DNA of 64,000 nt. Source: Amycolatopsis thailandensis (lineage in GTDB: Bacteria > Actinomycetota > Actinomycetes > Mycobacteriales > Pseudonocardiaceae). A program made the position numbers and the translations under genes. Positions 31,419-42,020 of this stretch are shown piece after piece; position 1 is the first letter of the stretch; each line of letters starts with the position of its first letter. Where the stretch lies: the NCBI RefSeq assembly GCF_002234405.1, contig NZ_NMQT01000096.1, forward strand, positions 1 to 64,000, written 5' to 3'. Below the pieces are notes generated by a model. It ran no database searches and was not told the DNA's origin. It was given only the letters and a program-made list of their open reading frames with translations.

Positions 31419-32309
31419 CTATCGCTCGTCGTCCCACGGGCGGCGGCGCGGCGGCTGCCCTCCGCGGCGCGGGTCGTCCGAACGCGGCGGACGGCGGCGC
31501 GGGGCACCGGGAGCGCTTTCGCCACGCGGGTCGCGGCGACGGGGTTCGCCGTCTTCCGGCCGCGGGCGGCGCGGCTGACGTCCCGGGGGCGGCGGCTTGC
31601 GGGCACCGGGCTCGGCGTCGCGGCGAGGACGTCGCTCGTCGGCGACGGGCGGACGGCGACGCGGCGGCGCACCGTCCCGGGGCGCGGCGGCCCTCGGAGC
31701 GCCACGGCGCGAAGGCGGGGGCGGGGTCTGGCCGGTCCGCGACGCCGGGCGGCCACGGCCCGGGGCGGCGGCGGCCGCGGAACGGGCCGCCGGCTTGGCG
31801 TCGTCGCGGCGTTCCGGCTTGGCGCCCGCTTTGACCTTCACCGGGGCGTCGGGATCGCGTTCGCGGTAGATCCGGAAGACGCCGATCGCCAAGGTGACAC
31901 CGGTGGTGATGGCCATCGTCGGGAACCCGTTGATCAGCGGGTTCCCGATGTCGAAGGCTCTCTCGAGCAGGCTGGAGTCCTTGCTGTTGTCCGAGGTCAG
32001 GAGGATGACTCCCGGCACGGTCACGGCGAGGACCAGGGGCGGCTGCACCATCGGGCCGAACAGCCCGCGACGCTGGACGGCCACCACGGCGGCCACCGCG
32101 CCGAGCGCGTAACAGATCTTGAACAGCAGGCCCAGGTCCTTCTGCGTCATCACGTCGATGAAGGCGCCAAGGATGGCGAGCCCGAAGCCCACCAGGACGG
32201 CGGCCCACCAGGGCAGCCCGCGCCTGGCGCCGACGAGCGGACGCTCGTCCCAGGCTACGGGAACGTCGTCGGCATCAGGATCGCTCTGGCGATCGCGAAT
32301 CGCGGTCAC
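31419..32309 (-). CDS. DUF6542-type membrane protein (Rv1111c position)
   Basis: A 296-residue protein. Residues about 28-150 contain four predicted membrane helices (LPWWAAVLVGFGLAILGAFI, LLFKICYALGAVAAVVAVQR, VQPPLVLAVTVPGVILLTS, FPTMAITTGVTLAIGVFRIY). The last 130 residues are an extremely Arg/Pro-rich cytosolic tail (RRPPRSDDPRRGGQPPRRRP), probably disordered and nucleic-acid or membrane binding. The GTG at 32309 is chosen over a start 13 codons upstream. Position between ispH and ychF matches Rv1111c. Function unknown. Confidence 0.75.
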   Translation of the reverse strand: MTAIRDRQSDPDADDVPVAWDERPLVGARRGLPWWAAVLVGFGLAILGAFIDVMTQKDLGLLFKICYALGAVAAVVAVQRRGLFGPMVQPPLVLAVTVPGVILLTSDNSKDSSLLERAFDIGNPLINGFPTMAITTGVTLAIGVFRIYRERDPDAPVKVKAGAKPERRDDAKPAARSAAAAAPGRGRPASRTGQTPPPPSRRGAPRAAAPRDGAPPRRRPPVADERRPRRDAEPGARKPPPPGRQPRRPRPEDGEPRRRDPRGESAPGAPRRRPPRSDDPRRGGQPPRRRPWDDER

Positions 32310-32536
32310 AGGCCCCACCGTATATCCAAGCTGCGGACATACCGCCAACAGGCGGTATGTCTATCGCCTGGTAGTGGTCATTCCGGACCACCCGGACGGA
32401 CTGTCCGGGTGCTTTCCAGAGGTACTACGCGTAGGGGTGCGACAAGGTTGTCAGACGGGCCGAAACGGAGCCCGTGATTCCGGAAATCGCAGGTAGGGAA
32501 CGTCCCGCGTTGGGTGGTTGGGACTGTTCCAACCAT

Positions 32537-33451
32537 TCATGAGGCCGGTAGTTCGTCCGCCTTCCTGATCAAGGGCACCGGTGCCGGACTGCCCGAAGCG
32601 TCGGTCAGCGGGGAGACCGTGCTCCGGAAACTCTCCAGCGCTTCCAGCTCCCGCCGCCGGGCCGAGATGAAGCGCTGGAGATGGGTGCTCGACAGGTTCA
32701 GCGCGTCGACCGCGTTGCCCGCGGCCCGGTGCGCGGCCGCGGCGCCCGCCCGGACCTGCTCGACGTCCTCGACCAGTGCCCGCTCGGTCGCGGCGAACAG
32801 CGCGGCGGAGGCCAGCACGGCGAATCCGGTCGGCCCGCAGAGGAAGACCCGCCTGTCCAGCATCCAGCGCAGCAGTTCCGGGTCGGTGTCCAGCGCGGCC
32901 ACCACGGCCGCGTCGGACGGGACGAACATGATCGTCCCGTAGATCGCGTCGGCCCAGCGTTGGTAGCCCTTGCCCGCCAGTTCGGCCGCCCGCGACCGGA
33001 TCTGGCGCACGTGGACGCGCAGCGCGTCCAGCCGTTCTTCGGGGTCGTCGGTCTCGACCGCTTCGGCCCAGCAGGCCATGCTCGCCTTCGCGTCGACGGG
33101 CACCGTCCGCCCGCCGCCGACCCGCAGCACCATGTCCGGTTTCGCCGCGCCGCCGCCCGCCAGGTCCGTTTGCAGCGTGAAGTGCAGCTCTTCGCGGAGC
33201 CCGAGCGCGCGCGCCGTCTCCAGGAGCACCTGTTCACCTAGTTCGCCTCGGCCGCTGATCGAGGCGAAGGCGACCTCGTACCGGCGGAGCGCGAGTTGCT
33301 GCTGATCCGCCTTCGCGCGTTCGGCGGCGACCTGTTTCGCCGCCGCGTCCGCCCGCCGCATGCCGTCGTTGTACAGCCGCCACAGCAGCGCGACGGCGAC
33401 GAGCAGCAGGAGCGCGAGCACGACGGCCGCGGTGGTGATCACCGTCGCCAC
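32537..33451 (-). CDS. rmuC: RmuC-family DNA recombination protein, short form
   Basis: A 304-residue protein, shorter than E. coli RmuC (475). A membrane helix (3-24) precedes a coiled coil, then the RmuC nuclease-like core: GRGELGEQVLLETARALGL, DMVLRVGGGRTVPVDAKASM (PD-(D/E)xK-like), then IYGTIMFVPSDAAVVAALDT and FLCGPTGFAVLASAALFAAT. RmuC proteins limit DNA inversions and rearrangements. It is divergent from sbcD, placing two repair functions back to back. Confidence 0.88.
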   Translation of the reverse strand: MATVITTAAVVLALLLLVAVALLWRLYNDGMRRADAAAKQVAAERAKADQQQLALRRYEVAFASISGRGELGEQVLLETARALGLREELHFTLQTDLAGGGAAKPDMVLRVGGGRTVPVDAKASMACWAEAVETDDPEERLDALRVHVRQIRSRAAELAGKGYQRWADAIYGTIMFVPSDAAVVAALDTDPELLRWMLDRRVFLCGPTGFAVLASAALFAATERALVEDVEQVRAGAAAAHRAAGNAVDALNLSSTHLQRFISARRRELEALESFRSTVSPLTDASGSPAPVPLIRKADELPAS

Positions 33452-33630
33452 CGGTACCTCCCCTCCGGATCCGAGTCGGGGAACATCATGGCGGAACCCA
33501 CCGACAAAAACGGGACGACGTGGTCGCGCTCCGTATCTGACCTGCGCGGTCTCCGGCGTGTCGGAAAGCGCGGCGGCTCCAAGGGCGCGCCTCCCCTTCC
33601 CGGCCGGTGCGCGGCCCTACCTTGTTCTGC

Positions 33631-34782
33631 GTGAAGCTCCTGCACACCTCCGACTGGCACATCGGCCGCACCTTCCACGGCGCCGATCTGCTCGCCGAAC
33701 AGGAAGCCGTGCTCGGCCACGTCGCCGACCTCGTGGCCGCCGAATCGGTCGACGTCGTGGTCGTGGCGGGGGACATCTACGACCGCGCGGTGCCTTCGGC
33801 GGAGGCCGTCCGCGTGGCCACCACCGCGCTGGGCAGGATCCGTCAGGCCGGCGCGAAGCTGGTGATGACGCCGGGCAACCACGACTCCGCGCCGCGGCTG
33901 GGCGCGTTCGCCGAATTCGCCGCGGCGGGCGGGCTGCACCTGCGCGCCACGATCGACGGTCTCGCCGAACCCGTGCTGCTGCCCGACGAACACGGCGACG
34001 TCGCCCTCTACGGCATCCCGTACCTCGAACCGGAGCCCGCGCGCCACGCCCTCGGCGTACCCGAGGCCCGCGGTCACACCGGCGTCCTCACCGAGGCGAT
34101 GCGGCGGATCCGCGCCGATCTCGCCGAGCGGCCCGCGGGAACGCGGTCGGTGGTGCTCGCGCACGCCTTCGTCACCGGCGGCGAGCCGACCGACTCCGAG
34201 CGGACCATCGCTGTCGGCGGCGTCGAACAGGTGCCGGGTTCGGTGTTCGAGGGCGTCGACTACGTCGCGCTCGGCCACCTGCACGGACCGCAGACCCTGG
34301 CCGAGCACCTGCGCTATTCGGGCAGTCCGCTGGCGTACTCGTTTTCCGAGACGCGCCAACGGAAGTCGGTATGGCTGGTGGAGCTCGGCGCCGACGGGCT
34401 GGGCGAGGTCCGGCGTCATGAGCTGCCCGTTCCCCGGCACCTCGCGATGCTGCGCGGCGAGCTGGCCGAACTCCTCGCGGACCCGGAGCACGACGAGCTC
34501 ACCGAACACTTCCTCTCCTTCACGGTCACCGACCGGGTCCGCCCGACCGACGCCATGCGCAAACTGCGCGAACGGTTCCCGTACGCCGTGCACATGGACT
34601 GGCAGCCGGAAGGCGGGCACGACGGTGCCGCGTTGAAGTACGCCGAAGCCGTCCGAGGGCGATCCGACGTCGAGATCACTCGCAGTTTCCTGGAGGACTG
34701 CCGCGGTTCCGAGCCGTCCGAAAGCGAGGAGCGGCTGGTGCTGGCGGCACTGGGCGCGGCGGGCAGGGAGCGCGAAGTATGA
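33631..34782 (+). CDS. sbcD: Exonuclease SbcCD subunit D
   Basis: A 383-residue Mre11-like calcineurin-fold nuclease. Metal-binding motifs in order: LHTSDWHIGRTF, VVAGDIYDRAVPS, TPGNHDSAPRL, VVLAHAFVTGGEP and VALGHLHGPQ. It pairs with SbcC to open hairpins and process double-strand breaks. GTG start at 33631 with almost no leader after TACCTT, suggesting a leaderless transcript. It overlaps sbcC by 4 bp (ATGA). Confidence 0.95.
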   Translation: MKLLHTSDWHIGRTFHGADLLAEQEAVLGHVADLVAAESVDVVVVAGDIYDRAVPSAEAVRVATTALGRIRQAGAKLVMTPGNHDSAPRLGAFAEFAAAGGLHLRATIDGLAEPVLLPDEHGDVALYGIPYLEPEPARHALGVPEARGHTGVLTEAMRRIRADLAERPAGTRSVVLAHAFVTGGEPTDSERTIAVGGVEQVPGSVFEGVDYVALGHLHGPQTLAEHLRYSGSPLAYSFSETRQRKSVWLVELGADGLGEVRRHELPVPRHLAMLRGELAELLADPEHDELTEHFLSFTVTDRVRPTDAMRKLRERFPYAVHMDWQPEGGHDGAALKYAEAVRGRSDVEITRSFLEDCRGSEPSESEERLVLAALGAAGREREV

Positions 34783-37730
34783 GACTGCACCGGTTGGAGG
34801 TCGCCGCTTTCGGTCCGTACGCGGGCCGCGAGGTGGTGGACTTCGACGTGCTCGGCGCCGACGGTTTGTTCCTGCTGCACGGCGACACCGGAGCGGGGAA
34901 GACGACACTGCTCGACGCCATCGCGTTCGCGCTGTTCGGCACGGTCCCCGGCGCTCGCGGCGAGGTCAAACGGCTGCGCTGCGATCTCGCCGAGCCCGAT
35001 CAGGTCACCGAGGTCGTCCTGGAGCTGACCGTGCAGGGCCAGCGGATGCGCATCGCGCGCAACCCCGAGTACCAGCGGCCCAAGCGCCGGGGCGAGGGAA
35101 TGACCCTCCAGCAGGCGAAGGCGGTGCTGAACTGGGTCGGCACGGTGCCCGCCGGGCACGTGGCCGAAGGAATCACCCGGATCGACGAGGTCGCGCGCAC
35201 GGTCGAGCGGCTCATCGGCATGACGCACGAGCAGTTCTTCCAGGTGGTCTTGCTGCCGCAGGGTGAATTCGCGCGATTCCTGCGGGCGAACACGGCCGAG
35301 CGTGAGGAACTGCTGGAGCGGCTGTTCGGCACGGAGCGGTTTTCCGACGTCGAGAACTGGTTCGCGAATCTGCGTGCCGAACGCGGTCGCGAGTTGCAGG
35401 AACGGCAGCAGTCGCTGCGCGAGTGGGTCGCGCGGTTCGCGCAGGTCGCCCGCCAGGAAGCGCCCGAAGAGGGGCAGAGCGAATGGGTCGAGGCGGTGCT
35501 CGACGAGTCGGCCGAACGCGTCGGCCAGGCGCGGGAACGGGACGCGAAGGCGCGCGCGGCGGCCGAGAAGGCCGAGGTCGTCTGGCAGGAGAACCGGTCC
35601 ACCGCGGAGCGGATCCGCCGCGTGCGCACCGCGTACACGCGGCTTTCGGCGATCGCCGAGCAGGCGGACCAGCGCGCGGAGTGGGCTGAGGAGGTCGAGG
35701 CGGCGCACCGGGCCGCTGGTGTGGTCGCGGAGGCCGACCTTCTCGAACGCAGGTTGGATCAGCTCGCGGAGGCCGAAGCCGCGGAGGCGCTTCGGGCTCA
35801 GGAAGTGCCTGACGCCGCGGAAAGTTCCGCCGCCGAGCTTCGCGCTCGCGCCGGCGCGTTGCGTGAAGAGGCGGGCGCGCTCGCCGAGCTCGTGGCGGAA
35901 AGCGAGCAGCAGCAACGGGATCAGGTGCGCCGCGAGCAGTTGAACGCCACGGCTTCGCAGGCGAAGAAGCAGGCGGAAGACTTCGCGGCGGAACTCGAAT
36001 CCGCGCCGGAGAAGATCACGGCGGTGCGTGCCGAAGCGCTCGCGGCCGTCGAAGCCGAGGCGAAACTCGAAGGTGTCCGCACCCGGTTCGAAGAGCTGAC
36101 GGCGCTGGTCCGGGACGCCGACGAGGTGCCCCGGGTGGAGCAGGCCGTCGAGCAGGCGCGTGGACTGGTCCGCGACGCCGTCGACCTCCATCAGCAAGCC
36201 CGCCAGCATCGCCTGGACCTGCGTGAGCGCCGTCTCGACGGGATGGCGGCCGAACTCGCCGCCGGACTGACCGCGGGTGAGGACTGCCCGGTGTGCGGGT
36301 CGACCGAGCATCCGGCGCGCGCCACGCACACCGGCGGTCTCGTCGATCCCGAGGACGAACGCCGCGCCGAAGCCGCCGAACAGCAGGCCGACAAGCGGCG
36401 TGAGAAGGCACAGGCCTCGCTGCTGGAAGCCGAAGGACGGCTGAAGACGCTGGCCGAGCGTTTGCGTGAGCGCACCGCCGAGGCGCTGCGGGCCGAACTC
36501 GGGGAGGCGCGGGAGCTGGGCGCGTCGCTGTCGGAAACGGCTCGTCGCAAGCCTGTCCTGGAGAAGCAGCTCCTCGAACTGGAACGGAAGACCGAGCAGC
36601 TGACCGAACGCCGTCGCGTGACGGAGCACCGGGCCGCCGAGGCCGCCGCCGAGGTCCGAAGCCTCACGGAACGGCTGGCGGAACGGGAACGGCGGCTGGA
36701 AAGCGCGCGCGGCGAGTTCGCCGACGTCGCCGCCCGGAGGAAGCACCTGCTCGGTTTCGCGACCCGTCTCGACGCGCTCGCCGAAGCGCGGCTCGGTGTC
36801 GTGGGTGCTCGCGAGCGCCGCGACGAGCAGGCGAAACTGGTCGAAGAAGCGTTGCGGGCCAAGGGTTTCGCGGATCTCGACGCGATGCGGGCCGCGTCGC
36901 GGCCGGACGAGCAGATCATGAAGCTGGAGGCGGGCCTCGCCGACGCGAAGGCGATGGAGAAGGCCGAGCGGCAGGCCCTGGCCGAGCCGGAACTCTTCGG
37001 CATCTCGCCGGAGGACGAGATCGACGTCGCGGCCTCCGAGGAAGCGGCGCGGGACACCCGGGGCGAGGCCGAGCAGGCGCTCGTCGCGCTGCGGACGGCC
37101 ACTTCGCGGCACGCCGACCTGGCGAAGGTGGCCGAGCGGATGACGTCGTTGCTGGCGGGGCTGGCGCCGGTCGAGGAGCGGTACAACGAACTGAAGGCGC
37201 TGGCCGAGGTGGTCAACGGACGCGGGCAGAACGCGCGGAAGATGTCGCTGCGGTCGTACGTCCTGGCCGCGAGGCTGGAAGAGGTCGCGGTCGCGGCCAC
37301 CGCCCGCCTGCGGACGATGAGCCAGGGCCGCTACTCCTTCGTGCATTCGGACGCGGCAGGGGCCCGGGGGACTCGCGGCGGGCTCGGTCTCGACGTGCTC
37401 GACGACTACTCCGGCACCGTCCGGCCCGCGAAGACGCTTTCGGGCGGTGAGTCGTTCCTCGCGTCGCTCTCGCTGGCGCTGGGGCTCGCCGACGTCGTCG
37501 CCGCCGAGACCGGTGGGGCGCTGCTGGACACGCTGTTCATCGACGAAGGCTTCGGCACACTGGACGCCGAGACGCTCGACATCGTCATGAACATCCTCGA
37601 CGAGCTTCGCGCCGGTGGGCGGGTGGTCGGGCTGGTCTCGCACGTGGAGGAGCTGCGGCAGCGGATCCCGACCCGGCTGCGGATCCGGAAGGCGCGGACG
37701 GGCTCTTCGGTCGAAATCCACGCCGCCTGA
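34779..37730 (+). CDS. sbcC: Exonuclease SbcCD subunit C (SMC-like ATPase)
   Basis: A 983-residue Rad50-like ATPase. Walker A HGDTGAGKTTLLDAIAFALF is near residues 34-53. Two long coiled coils flank a zinc hook (CPVC at Cys503 and Cys506). The C-terminal half has the ABC signature LSGGESFLASLSLALGLADV and Walker B LFIDEGFGTLDAETLD. It drives the SbcD nuclease and tethers DNA ends. Q-loop region VVLLPQGEFARFL is intact. The coil region explains the very long antisense open frame seen opposite. Confidence 0.96.
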   Translation: MRLHRLEVAAFGPYAGREVVDFDVLGADGLFLLHGDTGAGKTTLLDAIAFALFGTVPGARGEVKRLRCDLAEPDQVTEVVLELTVQGQRMRIARNPEYQRPKRRGEGMTLQQAKAVLNWVGTVPAGHVAEGITRIDEVARTVERLIGMTHEQFFQVVLLPQGEFARFLRANTAEREELLERLFGTERFSDVENWFANLRAERGRELQERQQSLREWVARFAQVARQEAPEEGQSEWVEAVLDESAERVGQARERDAKARAAAEKAEVVWQENRSTAERIRRVRTAYTRLSAIAEQADQRAEWAEEVEAAHRAAGVVAEADLLERRLDQLAEAEAAEALRAQEVPDAAESSAAELRARAGALREEAGALAELVAESEQQQRDQVRREQLNATASQAKKQAEDFAAELESAPEKITAVRAEALAAVEAEAKLEGVRTRFEELTALVRDADEVPRVEQAVEQARGLVRDAVDLHQQARQHRLDLRERRLDGMAAELAAGLTAGEDCPVCGSTEHPARATHTGGLVDPEDERRAEAAEQQADKRREKAQASLLEAEGRLKTLAERLRERTAEALRAELGEARELGASLSETARRKPVLEKQLLELERKTEQLTERRRVTEHRAAEAAAEVRSLTERLAERERRLESARGEFADVAARRKHLLGFATRLDALAEARLGVVGARERRDEQAKLVEEALRAKGFADLDAMRAASRPDEQIMKLEAGLADAKAMEKAERQALAEPELFGISPEDEIDVAASEEAARDTRGEAEQALVALRTATSRHADLAKVAERMTSLLAGLAPVEERYNELKALAEVVNGRGQNARKMSLRSYVLAARLEEVAVAATARLRTMSQGRYSFVHSDAAGARGTRGGLGLDVLDDYSGTVRPAKTLSGGESFLASLSLALGLADVVAAETGGALLDTLFIDEGFGTLDAETLDIVMNILDELRAGGRVVGLVSHVEELRQRIPTRLRIRKARTGSSVEIHAA

Positions 37731-37744
37731 CTCCCTGCCCCGAA

Positions 37745-37800
37745 GTGTCATGAGGGGTCCCCATAGGACATTTTTCGTCCCATGGGGACCCCTCATGACA
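37745..37800. repeat. 25-bp inverted repeat, family C copy 2
   Basis: The left arm 37745-37769 is identical to that of 25294-25318. The right arm differs by one base (a G-U pair in RNA). The 7-nt loop is T-rich. It lies between the convergent genes sbcC and ogt. Confidence 0.85.
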
Positions 37801-37812
37801 TCCGGGAGGGAG

Positions 37813-38313
37813 TCAGGCGGCTTCGTGGGTCAGCAGCCACTGCTTCGCCGGAACGCCCCACCGGAAGTTCCCCACGCCACCGCCGGTCCGCACCACCCGG
37901 TGGCACGGCACGAACAAGGCCGCCGCGTTCTTCGCGCACGCCGAAGCGGCCGCTCGCACCGCCGACGGATTCCCCGCCAGCGCCGCGTACTCCGCGTAGC
38001 TCACCGGCTCGCCCGCGGGCACCTTCCGCAGGATTTCCCAAGCGTGCTCCCGGAAAGCGCCGGACCGCTGCCGCACCTCGACGTCGGCGACGGCGTCCAG
38101 GTCGCCTTCGTGGTACCGGCGGATCGCGGTGCTCACCGGCCCCAGGTCCCGCCGCTCCTTCACTTCGCCAGGGGCCAGCGACGGTGAGATCAGCGGCGTC
38201 AGCTCGCCGACCTCACCCGTCCAACCCGAGGCGAGCACGGCCCCATCACCCGCGACCACGGCGGTGAACGGGCCGATCTTCGTGTCCATTGTGGACCAGT
38301 ACGCGATGCTCAT
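37813..38313 (-). CDS. ogt: Methylated-DNA-protein-cysteine methyltransferase
   Basis: A 166-residue suicide enzyme that moves alkyl groups from O6-alkylguanine to its own cysteine. The acceptor motif is FVPCHRVVRTGGG. REHAWEILRKVPAGEPVSYA EYA is the DNA-binding helix-turn-helix. ATG 38313 has AAAGGA upstream. It lies 10 bp downstream of the Ada-AlkA fusion gene on the same strand, so both form an alkylation-repair operon. The fusion protein lacks this methyltransferase domain, so the two are complementary. Confidence 0.95.
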   Translation of the reverse strand: MSIAYWSTMDTKIGPFTAVVAGDGAVLASGWTGEVGELTPLISPSLAPGEVKERRDLGPVSTAIRRYHEGDLDAVADVEVRQRSGAFREHAWEILRKVPAGEPVSYAEYAALAGNPSAVRAAASACAKNAAALFVPCHRVVRTGGGVGNFRWGVPAKQWLLTHEAA

Positions 38314-38323
38314 GTTCTTCCTT

Positions 38324-39775
38324 TCAGGCGCGCCACAGGTACATGCCGGCGTATGAGGACCAGGGCTGCCAGGCCCGTCCGCGTTCGGCCAGCGTCGTTT
38401 CGTCGTCGGCGATGCCCAGCGCGGCCGCTCCCCGGCGCAGCGCGGGATCACCGGTCAGCAGGACGTCCGGCGCGCCCAGGACGCGCATCAGGACGTAATC
38501 CGCGGTCCGGGGCTCGATTCCCGGGAGCTCCAGCAGCTCCACCCGCAATTCCCCGGGGTCGCGGCCGACGTGGACCGAAACCCCGTCCGCCAGCGCGCGG
38601 GCCACCGCGGTCACCCGCTCCGGGCCGTGTGCGGCGACCCGGTCCGCCGTCGGGAACAGCGTCGTCAGCCCTTCCAGCGACTCGTCGCAGCTGGGCATTC
38701 GCTCGCCGAGGGTGTCCGCGAGCGACGCCGCCTCTTCGGGGGACAGCAACGCGCGCAGCACGAGTTCGTCGCCGTCGACCGCGCCGGGCACCCGGATGCC
38801 CGGGATCGCCTCGACCAGCGGTGCGAGCGCCGGGTCGGCCCCGAGCACCCGCGTGACCGCCTCGGGGTCGGCGTCGAGGTCGAGCAGCCGCCGCACCCTC
38901 GCCACCGCGCTGCTCAGGTCGCGCAGGTCGGTGAGCCGCAGGTCGCAGCGGACGTGGTCGTCCTTCGCCGTCAGCCACACCACACCCGAGCCGTGCGCGA
39001 GCCGCAGTGTGCGTCCGTAGCCGGTCACCCCGGAATCGTCGCGCGTCACGTGCTCGACGCCCGCGATGGCCCGGTCGGCCAGGAAGTCCAGCACGCCGGC
39101 CGCGTCGAACGGTTTGCGGAACGGCAGCCGCAGGCTCAGCCGGGTCCCGGTCGGCGTCTCCTCGGCCTTCCGACGCCCGCGACGCAGGCTCGCCTCGCGA
39201 AGCTGCGACGGCGTCGTCGCGAACACCTCGCGGATCGTCTCGTTGAACTGACGGACGCTGGAGAAGCCCGCCGCGAACGCGACGTCGGTCAGCGGGAGCC
39301 CGGACATCTCGATCAGCAGCCGCGCGGAGTGTGCCCGGTGCGCCCTGGCCAGCGCCAGCGGACCGGCGCCGAGTTCGGCGGTGAGGACGCGCCCGAGCTG
39401 GCGTTCGGAATAGCCGAGCCGCCGCGCGAGCCCCGGGACGCCGTCGCGTTCGACGGTCCCGTCCGAGATGAGCCGCATCGCCCGCGCGGCGAGGTCGGCC
39501 CGGATGTCCCAGTCGGGCGAGCCGGGGACGGCGTCGGGGAGGCAGCGACGGCAGGCACGGAAGCCGTTGGCCTGCGCGGCCGCCGACGTCGGGTAGAAGC
39601 GGACGTTCTGCTGCTTCGGGGTCGACGCGGGGCAGGACGGGCGGCAGTAGATCCCGGTGGTGGCGACGGCCATGATGAACTGGCCGTCGAACCGGGAATC
39701 ACGGGCGGCGACGGCGCGGTAACACCGTTCGGTGTCGCGCCACACGGCCCGTTCGGCCAAGGTCTGCTCGGTCAT
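38324..39775 (-). CDS. Ada-type regulator fused to AlkA 3-methyladenine glycosylase
   Basis: A 483-residue three-part protein. First comes an Ada zinc domain with Cys44, Cys48, Cys75 and Cys78 (IYCRPSCP, ACRRCLP); the first would accept methyl from phosphotriesters. An AraC-type HTH follows (LGYSERQLGRVLTAELGAGP, then LTDVAFAAGFSSVRQFN). Last is an AlkA glycosylase (about 205-480) with the HhH motif ELPGIEPRTADYV and the catalytic Asp in LLTGDPALRRG. It senses methylation damage, excises alkylated bases and probably activates its own operon with ogt. Confidence 0.93.
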   Translation of the reverse strand: MTEQTLAERAVWRDTERCYRAVAARDSRFDGQFIMAVATTGIYCRPSCPASTPKQQNVRFYPTSAAAQANGFRACRRCLPDAVPGSPDWDIRADLAARAMRLISDGTVERDGVPGLARRLGYSERQLGRVLTAELGAGPLALARAHRAHSARLLIEMSGLPLTDVAFAAGFSSVRQFNETIREVFATTPSQLREASLRRGRRKAEETPTGTRLSLRLPFRKPFDAAGVLDFLADRAIAGVEHVTRDDSGVTGYGRTLRLAHGSGVVWLTAKDDHVRCDLRLTDLRDLSSAVARVRRLLDLDADPEAVTRVLGADPALAPLVEAIPGIRVPGAVDGDELVLRALLSPEEAASLADTLGERMPSCDESLEGLTTLFPTADRVAAHGPERVTAVARALADGVSVHVGRDPGELRVELLELPGIEPRTADYVLMRVLGAPDVLLTGDPALRRGAAALGIADDETTLAERGRAWQPWSSYAGMYLWRA

Positions 39776-39880
39776 GACATCGATCGTGCCACCAGGTGGA
39801 GGGCCCGGCTGGCGGAAATCCGACACGGCGATCAAGGCCTCGGCGGATGCGGCGGCGGACGGCACGTAGACTTCTGGCCC

Positions 39881-40963
<1,083 letters not shown>

Positions 40964-40973
40964 GGCAGGCGCG

Positions 40974-42020
40974 TCAGTTCTCAAGCAGCCGGAGTACGTC
41001 TTCGAGTCGAGCGCTGAGGTGCTCCCACGGTCTGCCGAGATCGAGTGTTTTCGCACCGATCCGGTTGCCTTGGACCACGACGTCCAGGTCAGGCTGCTCT
41101 GCGGCACCGGTCCGCGCGTAGAGGAGCAGTCCGCTGACGGAGCCGTCGCGCCGGGTGTCCGCGTTCTTCACGTATGCCAGCACTTGGTACAGGTTCGCGG
41201 AATGGACTGTCGCCTTGCCCCATGCTCCGGTCTGCATCGACTGGCTGTAGTACTTCGCGTCGATGATGAGTGTGCGCTCCCCGCGGCGGAGTGTGACGTC
41301 GGTGCGCATCAAGGGCAGTTGCAAGCTGCCGTCACGCTCATCGAGGTCCCAGGCAACGGTGGGCGCGCCGGGTGACAGCTCGGGATGGTGGACAACGTAG
41401 TACTCGCGCAGGAATCGCTCGTACAGGCTGCTCATGGCGTCGTCGGAGACCCATGACGTGAGCTTGACGCTTCCGGAGTCCTGGGTAGGGAGGAGCCCGC
41501 GGACGATCAGCTCGCAGACACCGAGTAGCAGCCGGTAGGCGGCGTTGGCGCGATGATAGGTGAGGTCACCCCAGCGGATCGATGTCGGCGCGACGAGGGT
41601 GACGCCTTCGAGGTACGGCAGAAGTCTGCGCAGCTTGTCCTTGCGCGACGCGGTGACCTCGCCGTGGCGGAGCAGTAGCACCATGACCGATTTCAGCGCC
41701 TGGTTATGCGGCGTATCGGATTCGTACTCGTCGAACTCACACACGAGCCGCCCTCGTTTGGTCGAGCGCCGCGTGACCGTTCGGGCGACGTCGATCCGTC
41801 CGCGAACGGTGGCGAGCTCATCGCTGCGGTGCAGGTAATCGCGGTGAAGGCCTCGCTTGACCTGCGAGCCGACGCCTCGCACGAGAATCTCGGCGAGCAG
41901 GTCGTGGAGGTGGTCGAATCGCTCGCTCGCGACGCCCTCGATCCCGCCGCTGCGGATCGCCCGGAACGCGTACGCCATCATCACGTACACGTTGCGGATG
42001 GCGATCGACCGATCGGTCAT
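40974..42020 (-). CDS. mcrC: McrC-type subunit of a type IV restriction system
   Basis: A 348-residue protein. N-terminal part IAIRNVYVMMAYAFRAI and DYLHRSDELATVRGRIDVAR match McrC. The C-terminal PD-(D/E)xK nuclease has MRTDVTLRRGERTLIIDAKY, with Asp241, Asp254 and Lys256. It pairs with McrB to cut DNA carrying modified cytosines. ATG at 42020 overlaps the mcrB stop by 4 bp. It ends 10 bp from the convergent ychF end. Target modification unknown. Confidence 0.9.
   Translation of the reverse strand: MTDRSIAIRNVYVMMAYAFRAIRSGGIEGVASERFDHLHDLLAEILVRGVGSQVKRGLHRDYLHRSDELATVRGRIDVARTVTRRSTKRGRLVCEFDEYESDTPHNQALKSVMVLLLRHGEVTASRKDKLRRLLPYLEGVTLVAPTSIRWGDLTYHRANAAYRLLLGVCELIVRGLLPTQDSGSVKLTSWVSDDAMSSLYERFLREYYVVHHPELSPGAPTVAWDLDERDGSLQLPLMRTDVTLRRGERTLIIDAKYYSQSMQTGAWGKATVHSANLYQVLAYVKNADTRRDGSVSGLLLYARTGAAEQPDLDVVVQGNRIGAKTLDLGRPWEHLSARLEDVLRLLEN

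Noticed and set aside
34416..37796. 1126-codon open frame on the minus strand opposite sbcC
   Set aside because: It mirrors the sbcCD coding frame and arises from strong third-position GC bias. The protein is low-complexity Arg/Leu/Gly-rich with no domain, and sbcC is unambiguous.
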